A DNA stretch of 64,000 nt from positions 12,188,292 to 12,252,291 of the forward strand of contig OX246739.1 of assembly GCA_945910005.1 (NCBI GenBank). The letters are read 5' to 3'. This DNA is from Isoperla grammatica (Eukaryota > Arthropoda > Insecta > Plecoptera > Perlodidae). Below are positions 25,220-37,384 of this stretch, in pieces. The position numbers and the translations under genes were made by a program. The notes below the pieces were generated by a model, which saw only the letters and a program-made list of their open reading frames with translations, did not search any database and was not told where the DNA came from. Position 1 is the first letter of the stretch, and the number at the start of each line of letters is the position of its first letter.

Positions 25220-26499
25220 AGATTATTTGTTTGAGTCCTATACCAGGCGCTTCAATGGTGGACGGTTTTAGCGTCCAATTATCCATGTTGATGGTAGGCA
25301 TTAGTATGCACGGTATGAAAGGTAAAAGGTTTGTCTCAAAAGTCACACACAACAGTCCCACACCACGCCCCTTCAAACGACATAAGTAATTAATCAACTG
25401 AAGATCCCAGATTGTGTTTTGGAACTAGCCTGGGTCGTTGTACCTCTCGCAAGGTAAGTTGTGCCCCTACACTTCTAGTATCGACCACGGCTGTCGCCAA
25501 CAGCCGTCTGCGAGCAATATTATGACGAGGTGGCAAACATCTCGATTACCCATAAAGATTTAAATAAGTTAAAGTCTCAACATCACATGATCATACACAT
25601 TAAATACACATGATCAATATATTGAACATACCCTAACTTTTGAGACCAAATTTCTTGGTGTCATATTATGTTTTAAACTGGCTATCTAACTATTGCTATT
25701 AACAGCGAAATGATCCAAGCGTAACGAGTTAGTGAAACATAAAGTAAGTTTAATCTACTCGTAGATTAAAATATATATATATGTCACACCAATTTATTCG
25801 GTGTGTAAAAACCATTTTCTCATTACGACATATTTTGCACGTGATCTTGTTTAAAACCTATCTGGCGCTTATGCGGTCTCAACGCGGTAACCAAAACTCG
25901 TGATATCGACAAACCAACGCCTGGGATTGAATTCGGATGTAGCCGCATAACCAATTATAAATCTACCTAGTTTTGAAACAAACACTGTGTAATAATTTCA
26001 ATGCTAACGATTGAATACACATTCAAAGTTGAAACCTTCCAGTGATGGAGTAAATTGGCTGAACCGATTGAATAATTTCAAATTATTGATATGTATAAGA
26101 TATTATTAGTAAATGGGATTGCTCGCAGGGGTTAAGGTTTACTCTCATCAAATTATGTATATAGTGTTTGAATTTAAGAGTGATTGTGCTCCCCTGTTAA
26201 TTTCTCATAGCAGATTAAAAAACTCAGTGGAGTACAAAGTGCTTTCAGGGATGTATTCAGTCGAGGATTTCTTAATAATCTTACGGATTAGTGCCATTCA
26301 CACAAACTAAGATGTAAAAAAGTTCCAATCTAATCGCTCTATACAAACTTTGTAGTTTGGTATATGAGTATTAGCAAAAAGCAAAAAAGTAATGATGATG
26401 ATATTTTGGGTTTAACTCCCATATTTTAGCAACGAGGCTAATCGAGACGAAAGTATTCATAACTCAAGAACATGTGTACCAAGGCGGCCACTGGAATAT
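25218..26499. other. AT-rich DNA, no gene seen
   Basis: Includes a small hairpin (TTTAATCTAC and its complement around a TC loop, about 25750-25771) and the GATGATGATATTTT repeat-like string near 26392. No supported exon. Confidence 0.5.
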
Positions 26500-26508
26500 T
26501 TATTTTAA

Positions 26509-26778
26509 TTGAGCAGTACTCATGCGTGTTCCTCCTCTGTGCCCAGTGTTCCGGGACCTTGCCCCAGTCCGCCCCCACTCCGCTCCGATAATGCTCCGAG
26601 GCAACAAATCTCTGACCAACCCGGCGAAAGAAGAACGGTCGGACAGTGCGCGAAGTATCCGGCCGTCCGACCCCGCTGGCTCAGCACTACCGCCATAAAT
26701 CGTGAATGTTTCGTCTGTGAAACTTCGGCTACTCTCGACTCTCTACGGAGACAAGTCACGGTACGCACGTGACGGGTA
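26509..26778. promoter_or_regulatory. CpG-rich segment abutting the E-box satellite
   Basis: About 270 bp of clearly higher GC and CpG (for example AACCCGGCGAAAG, GTCGGACAGTGCGCG, GGCCGTCCGACCCCG). It lies between AT-rich DNA and the satellite. Frames are open on both strands here simply because AT-rich stops are scarce, and none shows a domain. It could be a CpG island, an old diverged part of the satellite, or a GC-rich exon. Confidence 0.35.
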
Positions 26779-29700
26779 AGCCAAGACCTCGCGCGTATCA
26801 CGTGATGTTGTAATCAGAGCACGTGGCTGTCTCCCTGTAGAATTAGACCCACCCTAGCGTAGGCCCAGCGCTATACAGTGTGCGCGCTGCTAGGATGGGG
26901 CTGACATAGCCAAGACGTATCACGTGATGTTGTAATCACAGCAAGTGGCTGTCGTCCTGTAGAATTAGACCCACCCTAGCGTAGGCCCAGCGCTATACAG
27001 TGTGCGCGCTGCTAGGATGGGGCCGACATAGCCAAGACGTATCACGTGATGTTGTAATCACAGCACGTGGCTGTCTCCCTGTAGAATTAGACCCACCCTA
27101 GCGTAGGCCCAGCGCTATACAGTGTGCGCGCTGCTAGGATGGAGCTGACATAGCCAAGACGTATCACGTGATGTTGTAATCACAGCACGTGGCTGTCTCC
27201 CTGTAGAATTAGACCCACCCTAGCGTAGGCCCAGCGCTATACAGTGTGCGCGCTGCTAGGATGGGGCCGACATAGCCAAGACGTATCACGTGATGTTGTA
27301 ATCACAGCACGTGGCTGTCTCCCTGTAGAATTAGACCCACCCTAGCGTAGGCCCAGCGCTATACAGTGTGCGCGCTGCTAGGATGGGGCTGACATAGCCA
27401 AGACGTATCACGTGATGTTGTAATCAGAGCACGTGGCTGTCTCCCTGTAGAATTAGACCCACCCTAGCGTAGGCCCAGCGCTATACAGTGTGCGCGCTGC
27501 TAGGATGGGGCTGACATAGCCAAGACGTATCACGTGATGTTGTAATCAGAGCACGTGGCTGTCTCCCTGTAGAATTAGACCCACCCTAGCGTAGGCCCAG
27601 CGCTATACAGTGTGCGCGCTGCTAGGATGGGGCCGACATAGCCAAGACGTATCACGTGATGTTGTAATCACAGCACGTGGCTGTCTCCCTGTAGAATTAG
27701 ACCCACCCTAGCGTAGGCCCAGCGCTATACAGTGTGCGCGCTGCTAGGATGGGGCTGACATAGCAAAGACGTATCACGTGATGTTGTAATCAGAGCACGT
27801 GGCTGTCTCCCTGTAGAATTAGACCCACCCTAGCGTAGGCCCAGCGCTATACAGTGTGCGCGCTGCTAGGATGGGGCTGACATAGCCAAGACGTATCACG
27901 TGATGTTGTAATCAGAGCACGTGGCTGTCTCCCTGTAGAATTAGACCCACCCTAGCGTAGGCCCAGCGCTATACAGTGTGCGCGCTGCTAGGATGGGGCT
28001 GACATAGCCAAGACGTATCACGTGATGTTGTAATCACAGCACGTGGCTGTCTCCCTGTAGAATTAGACCCACCCTAGCGTAGGCCCAGCGCTATACAGTG
28101 TGCGCGCTGCTAGGATGGGGCTGACATAGCCAAGACGTATCACGTGATGTTGTAATCACAGCACGTGGCTGTCTCCCTGTAGAATTAGACCCACCCTAGC
28201 GTAGGCCCAGCGCTATACAGTGTGCGCGCTGCTAGGATGGGGCCGACATAGCCAAGACGTATCACGTGATGTTGTAATCACAGCACGTGGCTGTCTCCCT
28301 GTAGAATTAGACCCACCCTAGCGTAGGCCCAGCGCTATACAGTGTGCGCGCTGCTAGGATGGGGCTGACATAGCCAAGACGTATCACGTGATGTTGTAAT
28401 CAGAGCACGTGGCTGTCTCCCTGTAGAATTAGACCCACCCTAGCGTAGGCCCAGCGCTATACAGTGTGCGCGCTGCTAGGATGGGGCTGACATAGCCAAG
28501 ACGTATCACGTGATGTTGTAATCACAGCACGTGGCTCTCCCTGTAGAATTAGACCCACCCTAGCGTAGGCCCAGCGCTATACAGTGTGCGCGCTGCTAGG
28601 ATGGGGCTGACATAGCCAAGACGTATCACGTGATGTTGTAATCAGAGCACGTGGCTGTCTCCCTGTAGAATTAGACCCACCCTAGCGTAGGCCCAGCGCT
28701 ATACAGTGTGCGCGCTGCTAGGATGGGGCCGACATAGCCAAGACGTATCACGTGATGTTGTAATCACAGCACGTGGCTGTCTCCCTGTAGAATTAGACCC
28801 ACCCTAGCGTAGGCCCAGCGCTATACAGTGTGCGCGCTGCTAGGATGGGGCTGACATAGCCAAGACGTATCACGTGATGTTGTAATAACAGCACGTGGCT
28901 CTCCCTGTAGAATTAGACCCACCCTAGCGTAGGCCTAGCGCTATATAGTGTGCGCGCTGCTAGGATGGGGCTGACATAGCCAAGACGTATCACGTGATGT
29001 TGTAATCACAGCACGTGGCTCTCCCTGTAGAATTAGACCCACCCTAGCGTAGGCCCAGCGCTATACAGTGTGCGCGCTGCTAGGATGGGGCCGACATAGC
29101 CAAGACGTATCACGTGATGTTGTAATCACAGCACGTGGCTGTCTCCCTGTAGAATTAGACCCACCCTAGCGTAGGCCCAGCGCTATACAGTGTGCGCGCT
29201 GCTAGGATGGGGCCGACATAGCCAAGACGTATCACGTGATGTTGTAATCACAGCACGTGGCTGTCTCCCTGTAGAATTAGACCCACCCTAGCGTAGGCCT
29301 AGCGCTATACAGTGTGCGCGCTGCTAGGATGGGGCTGACATAGCCAAGACGTATCACGTGATGTTGTAATCACAGCACGTGGCTGTCTCCCTGTAGAATT
29401 AGACCCACCCTAGCGTAGGCCTAGCGCTATACAGTGTGCGCGCTGCTAGAATGGGGCTGACATAGCCAAGACGTATCACGTGATGTTGTAATCACAGCAC
29501 GTGGCTCTCCCTGTAGAATTAGACCCACCCTAGCGTAGGCCCAGCGCTATACAGTGTGCGCGCTGCTAGGATGGGGCCGACATAGCCAAGACGTATCACG
29601 TGATGTTGTAATCACAGCACGTGGCTGTCTCCCTGTAGAATTAGACCCACCCTAGCGTAGGCCCAGCGCTATACAGTGTGCGCGCTGCTAGGATGGGGCC

Positions 29701-30489
29701 GACATAGCCAAGACGTATCACGTGATGTTGTAATCACAGCACGTGGCTGTCTCCCTGTAGAATTAGACCCACCTTAGCGTAGGCCTAGCGCTATACAGTG
29801 TGCGCGCTGCTAGGATGGGGCTGACATAGCCAAGACGTATCACGTGATGTTGTAATCAGAGCACGTGGCTGTCTCCCTGTAGAATTAGACCCACCCTAGC
29901 GTAGGCCCAGCGCTATACAGTGTGCACGCTGCTAGGATGGGGCTGACATAGCTAAGACGTATCACGTGATGTTGTAATCACAGCACGTGGCTCTCCCTGT
30001 AGAATTAGACCCACCCTAGCGTAGGCCTAGCGCTATACAGTGTGCGCGCTGCTAGGATGGGGCCGACATAGCCAAGACGTATCACGTGATGTTGTAATCA
30101 AGCACGTGGCTGTCTCCCTGTAGAATTAGACCCACCCTAGCGTAGGCCCAGCGCTATACAGTGTGCGCGCTGCTAGAATGGGGCTGACATAGCCAAGACG
30201 TATCACGTGATGTTGTAATCAGAGCACGTGGCTGTCTCCCTGTAGAATTAGACCCACCCTAGCGTAGGCCCAGCGCTATACAGTGTGCGCGCTGCTAGGA
30301 TGGGGCTGACATAGCCAAGACGTATCACGTGATGTTGTAATCAGAGCACGTGGCTCTCTCCCTGTAGAATTAGACCCACCCTAGCGTAGGCCTAGCGCTA
30401 TACAGTGTGCGCGCTGCTAGGATGGGGCCGACATAGCCAAGACGTATCACGTGATGTTGTAATCACAGCACGTGGCTCTCTCCCTGTAG
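26779..30489. repeat. 122-bp GC-rich satellite, ~30 copies, two E-boxes per monomer
   Basis: About 30 head-to-tail monomers, mostly 122 bp (120 bp where GGCTGTCTCCC is shortened to GGCTCTCCC). Each contains TATCACGTGATG and AGCACGTGGCTG, so about 60 CACGTG E-boxes occur in 3.7 kb. The first is a 10-bp palindrome, ATCACGTGAT. Other fixed parts are CCTAGCGTAGGCC, AGCGCT and GTGTGCGCGCTGC. Monomer GC is about 55 percent against a much lower background. Divergence between copies is only a few bases, mainly at ATCACA/ATCAGA, GGGCTGA/GGGCCGA and GGCCCAGC/GGCCTAGC, so homogenisation is active or recent. No frame stays open through the array. Confidence 0.97.
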
Positions 30490-30608
30490 AGTTAATGAAA
30501 TTTATAAATTTTAATTATTATTTAAAAAAAAATTAAATCTAGGCATTTAGATACATGCGTGACGGATTTTTTTTTTTATCAGTACTCGTTGTTCTGAGAA
30601 CACCCAGC

Positions 30609-30675
30609 CTCTCCGTCTAATCAGACCCACCCGTGCATAGAATAGTAGCTACATTGGGCGCGTTGCTTGAATGCC
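30609..30675 (+). repeat. Eroded outlying monomer of the 122-bp satellite
   Basis: CTCTCCGTCTAATCAGACCC followed by ACCCGTGCATAG and GGGCGCGTTGCTTG aligns with the monomer segment CTCTCCCTGTAGAATTAGAC...GTGTGCGCGCTGCTAGG. It is much more diverged than the array copies and separated from them by about 120 bp of AT-rich DNA. Confidence 0.6.
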
Positions 30676-33281
30676 ACAGTATCGATGTTTGTTTTGCAAC
30701 GAGCTCTTGCGGGACATCTAGCTTTACTGCCAGAGTACTACGGTGTGTTAGAGTAAGATTTATCCTAGCTGCATTATAATACCTCGTCATTACTCATCAC
30801 ACGTCATCACATTAGTATTTAGATGAAATTACTTTATTGAACTGGTTTAATGCCCCTTTTTTGTTTCCTTTTTTCCGAGCATCAAACTGTGGATGGGAGT
30901 GAAACGCTCTTCATTTATTCCTATTTTCTGCCAAAATTAATCATTTTTTGGCATTCATCAAATATCAATTGCAGCGTTCATCCTATATTTTGTTTGCATG
31001 CATTCCAATCACTTATCAGTAAACATAAATAATCTGAAAAAACTAATTCACCTAACCAATTTACCCGGTGCGTAACCATAACGTTAATGCTATCTAAAAA
31101 GAAAAAAATGAAAAACACATTGAAAGGTTGTGCGATTAATTTGAATAACAGGTGCGACCCGTATAAAACGTGTTTAACTACCAGAGTATCACGTACACGT
31201 ATTTCCAACAAAGCTCAAAGGGAATGTTTGTTCTGTTGACATCACGTTTCCGAATTGTAGAGATTTAGTTTGCGTGTGACTAGTATGGATGAAAATGATC
31301 ACAAACGTTTGGAGTTTTAACACTCTGGTAATTACATTATGTTGTAATCCACCTGCCCTAGGCTTCTAACGTGCGTATTTAAGTATAATCCTGCCTGAGA
31401 GTTGGGTGTTTGATAATTCGAACCACCAGGAACAGAATTACCTTCGCCTATCACGTGGTTTGGAATCAGGAGATCTAAATCCACCTTTTGGATGTATGTA
31501 TAGACACATTAATTACCTTATATTTTCAAAAATCAACATTTTGTTAGTAAATTGTAACAACGAAGTTTTGAAAGATTTCACAATCCCCTATCATACGTAC
31601 AGGAATGGGACTGCATGGCAACTACAGAAAAATATTGAATTCTACTTATTGTTTACATGACAAAACAATCTCACCACTAGGAACTCGTTAACTAATTTCT
31701 ATCTATAACTAATTCCTATCTATAGGTGTTAATCAGAATGTCTTCTTAACCCTTGAAGAATACATAATCATGTTCAAGGTCAGTGATAAAATATAAACCC
31801 AGTATGAACATAATGGCGCATTTGTCTCCACAATCCTAAACCACAGTTCAACAATGTTGAGCACTTCATTTTCTTTATTAAGAAATGTAATAGAGCTTTT
31901 GCGCAACGTTTCAGTCAGCTTCAAACGAAACGTTTTTAATAACACGTTCTAGCAGAGAAAATAAACCACTATAATAAAATCAGAAGAGTTTTGAAGCAGA
32001 CAAGGAAACAATAAGAGAAAACCGCTAAAGCAGGAAACACGAAGTTTTGCACAGTAATTTTCGAAGGGGGATGATTGCTGTTTAACACGGTGAAACTGTT
32101 GCATCCAACAACTTGAAATCAATTACGAATAGGCTTTTGTTTAAAATTCCTATTGTTATTTTTCTTTTTTTATGTTATTAGGGATCGTTTGAAACAATTT
32201 TCCATTCTTTTCTGTTCTCTGTCAGTCCTTCCATTATTACACAGTAATAGTAATATATGGTCAAGTTGCCTTTGAGACTCAAAGTAAATTCATGTGATAA
32301 TTCGCTATTTTAGGTATGATAACCTCTCTCCAGGTATATATTAGCCTGTCAGAATGTAAACTTCGACTTTCTCTTGTGACAAAAATACATTCACGGTCCT
32401 TGGTCCATCTTTGGTTCTAAGCTTACTATATTTCTGTTAGCAAGTGCCAACAATTCCTACATGTAAAAACTACCTTTACATATTCGTGTCCATAGATCTA
32501 TCATGGAATTTAATGTATTTTAATTGTACATTTTACTTCCACAAACTTATTTTCACTATGATAACCACCAATAACGCTTTGTAGTCGAGTTATTTTAACA
32601 CCCAGCTATTTAATTATTAAGGGTAAACATAACACATTTTAACATTTTTTTATGTTTATTTATAATTTCAAACAACTTGCATATCAAAATTTTGTCATAT
32701 GACCCGGCATCTCTTACATAAAAATCCCCTTGTATTCTGTGTCTAATAATAATAGAGGTGGAGCAATGAATAACCGTATGCAAATGTTAACGTGGTTTCA
32801 CTGTACATTTGCCCCCAGACCCCTGGCTGTTTTATCACTAGGCGGATTACATAATATAAGGGCAACCGCCCACCATGCGTAAGCCTACCGTGTCAAGATT
32901 GCTAGATGGATACACGTGCTCAACGTGACAGCCCTAATTATTTAACTGCTATCGCGGAGACTTTCATAATATGGAGGCATTGTTTCACATGCAAAGCTTT
33001 TTTCAGCGACAAACTGTGTTTTCATTTTTCAAAGGGTTATATAATTTAAAAAAACAGGCGCACACATCACTTTGCTATCACGAAATAATTAGAGAGATTT
33101 TTATGGATTTTGCACGCTTAAAAAATGTAAAGGTTATTAAGGGTAGAAAAACACCCTTATCACGCTGTGTTCATTTATAATTTCAAACGACTTGTATAAC
33201 AAAATTTGGTTGTCGGGTATCGCTGCGTAAATTTTAATTGAATGTTTGCATTTCGGGCCGATTGCATGGTCCATTGTAAGA
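30676..33281. other. AT-rich DNA, no gene seen
   Basis: About 2.6 kb without repeat arrays or domain-bearing frames. Confidence 0.5.
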
Positions 33282-33510
33282 ATGCAATCACAGAGTGAAC
33301 CTACACGCTCCAGCCCGTCAGCAAAATGTCAACCCAAACAAATGTTTTATTGGCTTGTCATCAGTATCTTCTTTGCGCATGCTTCCTCGCCTTCCACTTT
33401 GCAACACGCCCGGAAAGTACGAAATTTACTTTCAATAGACGGGACTATTCACACCAGCCGTGAAAGCAAGTTTAAACTTGTACAACGATGTATAGAGCAG
33501 AAAAGAACGT
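33282..33510 (+). CDS. Candidate first exon of a secreted protein
   Basis: An ATG at 33282 (A at -3) and an in-frame ATG at 33342 open a frame that runs to a donor-like ACGT/GTACGT at 33510/33511, with a second possible GT four bases on. From the second ATG the peptide starts MFYWLVISIFFAHASS, a textbook signal-peptide shape: short, hydrophobic core, small residues at the cut. It then reads PSTLQHARKVRNLLSIDG and ends near CIEQKRTC with two cysteines. The first ATG would put the hydrophobic core about 20 residues in, which is less natural, so I favour the second start. The family is not recognised, and it could be a chance frame. Confidence 0.3.
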
Positions 33511-34704
33511 GTACGTAAAGCGTAGTTTGCGTTTGAACATTTATGTCTGTTTTACTCAGTTGTGTTAAAACATGCATTGAAAGGAAGTGATCATCAAAGT
33601 AGTAGAGGCTCTTTCAAGCAATTACGCTCCACTTACATTCTCATTCCGTTTTTGTTTTGCTTCGCGTTGTGTCTTCGTTGCCGACTATTAACAGGAATAA
33701 ACGGACCGCGAGAAAATTTGTAATTTTAGGTTTGCCATTTTGTAGCGTCACCAACTCACACACATATACTTTTAACAACAAAGATTGAAGGTAACGCGGT
33801 AGTAGCCAATTATGATTATTTTCTTTAAATAATAATAAGAAGAAAGGCTGTTTTTTGGACTAGAAAAATTTATGTTGAGAGTGTAGGCCTACTTTTTGTC
33901 ATCTAAACCTGCAATGATAACATATTCCAACATGTTTTTAAAACCTACTTCACCGTCATTTTCAATATGTCCAAATTTTGATATGGGTTTCGTGAATATC
34001 GAGAAAATTCTTGGAAATAGCGATCGAAATATTCTTAGGAGTCTCAAAACATTCCAAGTTTCTCGCACAATTTGTAAACTTGATATCAAAGAAACGTTTC
34101 AACAGAGAGTAACTCACTCTCCACGCTCACAGTTAACCGGCACAGACATCGTTTGAGTCAAGGAACTCCAACCAAGGTAGTATTCGATATCAAATCAAGA
34201 GACCTAACCCTCGTATTTTTTCCTCTATATTACTAGGCCTACTCTACCAGCTTTGTGCAGTCCTCGATAAATCAACGCTGTAGAAAAGCGCGCCATATTT
34301 CACTTCATTGTTTTGATTGTAACAATCAAAAGCTAATCCTCCGTATCGTGTCCATTCTCTACAATAGCAAATCCTCACTTTGAACGGCCATAACGCCCCT
34401 TCCACTCACTCCACGTGAGTGTTTTATCAGCTTATATATAGACGGCTGTGATCACTTTGATGGATAACGCCGTATATATACATTCCTGCTCAACAGCACA
34501 TGAATCAGCTGACTGCATGGCTGGTACTCACGCATTTCACGTTCAATTCCAATGTTACAAATCTCCATTATGACACAAATCCACTACTTTTGGAGTTGAG
34601 TTCTCCCCCACCCTCCTCACCAATCCCCAACCGCTACCCCCACTCGTGGGTGATACTTTTTCGGACTGATATTCACACCTAGAATGTGCTGTGGTGGTGA
34701 ATCT

Positions 34705-34970
34705 GAATGTAAGTACGTTTTGAAATTGCACATGCAAGTGCAAATGTAACTAGTGTAGTTAAAGTAGGGAAAGTATGTGTAAGTTCAATAGTTTAAGTGC
34801 AAGTATGTATAAGTGCAACAGTGTAGTGCAATGAAGTGTAAGTGCAATAGTGTAAGGGCATTTATGTGTTATTGGACTCATTGAAAGTATGTGTAAGTGC
34901 AATATTTGTAAGGGCAATATAGTGTTTTCAGTGTGTATAGTGTTTTATAGTGTTTAGTGTAAAAGCAAGA
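34705..34970 (+). repeat. Degenerate GTGTAAGTGCAATA repeat
   Basis: Irregular repeats of AAGTATGTGTAAGTGCAA, GTGTAAGGGCAATA and TATAGTGTTTTATAGTG, too diverged for a fixed period. It looks like an old minisatellite. Confidence 0.65.
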
Positions 34971-37184
34971 GTATTGGATAAAAATAGCCAGCAGATTATA
35001 TGCATTGTGATTGGTGGCCAGATTGGTAGAGATGTTAACGGAATGACCTTCTTGGATATTCTGAAACTTTTCAAAGGCGTTTAGGTGTGTGCACACACAG
35101 TTTTAAACGAAATATACATATTAGATGTGACAGATTTTACAATAAGGTTCCATCTGATATGATAAGAAAATTAATGGTCGGTATATCGATTACTGTTAAG
35201 TGGATGTTGTTTGTAAATATTGTTAATTAATCTTTTATTAATATTGTATTAAATGTTTTAACGTTATGTAGGTTTTATGAGACGAAATCAGTTGTATATG
35301 TACAATATGAATGATTAAATTAAATGAAATGTGATTGTTGTGTACTGTCTTTATCCGTATCTACTGAAGACCGCATCTCGGTCTAAAGGAGATAAACAGT
35401 TACACGTTGCAGAGCGCACGACGACACAGTCAAGTCCAGCAAATGATAGAAAATATATCACTGTGTTGTTGTTATCTGATATACTAGATTTACTAACGAC
35501 CACACGATAAAAATGCTTCGGTTTCCTTCGAGATTCACAGTAATGTCCCTTAAATATCCCATTTGGCTGTTGAACAGACTTTTAAATCACTTGAATTGCT
35601 GAGAAGGAATTATGCGCGGTCTAGCTAGACGCATTAGACGTAACATTCATTTTGTTCCCGGAACAAAATTAGATGTAATTTCTTTAAAAATATGTATGTG
35701 CATGTAATAAAGAAGCTATGTTATCATCGGTCATCATAAAAAACATTTATCAAAAATGTCTTAAATGAGCAAGATATGCCACATTTTAAATTTACATGCG
35801 AACTCAAAGCCGTTTATTAGTAGTTTGAAATTTTCTCAACATAAGGGTGCTTCTTAAATAGGTATTACTTGTTTATAGGAATTCTCTACTCCTATAGTTT
35901 TCAAGATACAAATAATGTTCATACTGAATAGCACTTAAAATACTATCTCTACATAGGATTTAGTTTATCATGTACCGCACAGCAGTATGATGAAGATGTA
36001 GTTGCAGCCAATTATTTTATATAGGTTATTCGTAAGATTTAGAAGTAAATGCATTGTGTCCCCCCAGTATATAACAACAATCGAAACTAAGCTGCTTAAA
36101 GCCATAGTACGCCATTAATGAACTGAGTGAGATTGCTGATCAGCGCAAAACCATAATCTTTTCATAAAGTTTTTAGATGGCGGTTCTGACTCTCAATAAA
36201 ACACAGCATGAAGCCAGTTTATGTTATGTTTACACATAACAATATACTATACAAATAACAAACGAGTCTATAGCACAACGACAACAAATACATCTATAAT
36301 TGAAACATTATTTGAACATGACCTGGGGTAAAGACCAGTCATGTTTTTGAATTACCCAATATATATCTTGAATTTTACGTTCTGTATTTCAAATCTTAAT
36401 TAAATTCCAATATTAAATCACGGATCATGGTCAGGCACTTCGCGGATCGTTATGCACATTGTACAAACCACCGCGGTTTGCTACCACAGCTTAATCATAC
36501 TGTGTTTTGTGTGTTGTCGACCAATTGTATTGATATAACGATGAAACTCACTAAGTTTACTAATTACCATAACTACGTGTGTACAGTTATGTATGCACAT
36601 AAGTTAGCAATTACGTTGGCAATAACATAAATCTACAACAACACATTGCGAGAAGTTTGTCGTAATGAAGACAGGAGGATATATTCTGTCAAGACAACAG
36701 TTTCTGCCAGTACATTATTTATGAGTGGCACCATAAACAAGTTGGTTTTGAGTGGCATGTGGGAATAAGTGCACCTCGCTTCGCCAAGTCGAGAATTGCC
36801 ACTGACAGCGAGAATGGTTGTAGTGTCTGTGTAACTGAAAGAACATTACCAACAGCTTCTCTAGGGAAAACGAGATTCACTTAGTTTATCTAATTATGCA
36901 ATACAATTAAAAAACTGATTATATTATGTCTAGTGTCTTTACATTTTCAGCGTAAATATCGTGTCACGGAAAATAGCGCATTCATTAATTTGCAGTGGGT
37001 TCAGTAAGAATAGTTAGTTTGGCTGCACTTTTAAAGTGTGAGTGGATACGGTATTAACGATATTCATAAATAACTATTATTCCTCGTATGTCTTATTTTC
37101 AGACAAAAACATATTGCCAAACGTAATTCAATTCTAGATATGAGTGACAGATGTGGACAAACTCTTTCTTATATGGGACTCAAA
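34971..37184. other. AT-rich DNA, no gene seen
   Basis: A CTGAAGA-hairpin motif lies at 35364-35390, and a palindrome (ATTTTGTTCC and its complement around one C) near 35648-35668. No exon can be supported. Confidence 0.45.
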
Positions 37185-37200
37185 GGGGGGGGGGGGGGGG
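37185..37200 (+). repeat. G homopolymer, about 16 bp
   Basis: G run followed by a GC-rich 170-bp stretch that ends at a donor-like GAGTCG/GTAAAT (37374/37375). Homopolymer length errors would change any reading frame through it. Confidence 0.9.
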
Positions 37201-37384
37201 TCCCTTGGTCCCTCGGCCCCCACGGCTCGGTCCACAGCAGCAAGTGACCGCCGCAGGCGACTCATTTGTTTTGCGTTGTTCAGCGTCCCTGAGCAGAAAC
37301 TCCGGAATCAACTTCGGAATAAGGAAGGAAACAATCGTACGGTTATTGCTTACGTTAACTTTCCGTTTGAGTCGGTAAATACAT

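Noticed and set aside
26520..26801. Protein-coding gene in the CpG-rich block left of the E-box satellite
   Set aside because: Frames are open on both strands and neither shows a domain. High GC alone explains the lack of stops.
26779..30489. CRISPR array
   Set aside because: Monomers are contiguous with no unique spacers, the unit is 122 bp, and the context is an animal genome.
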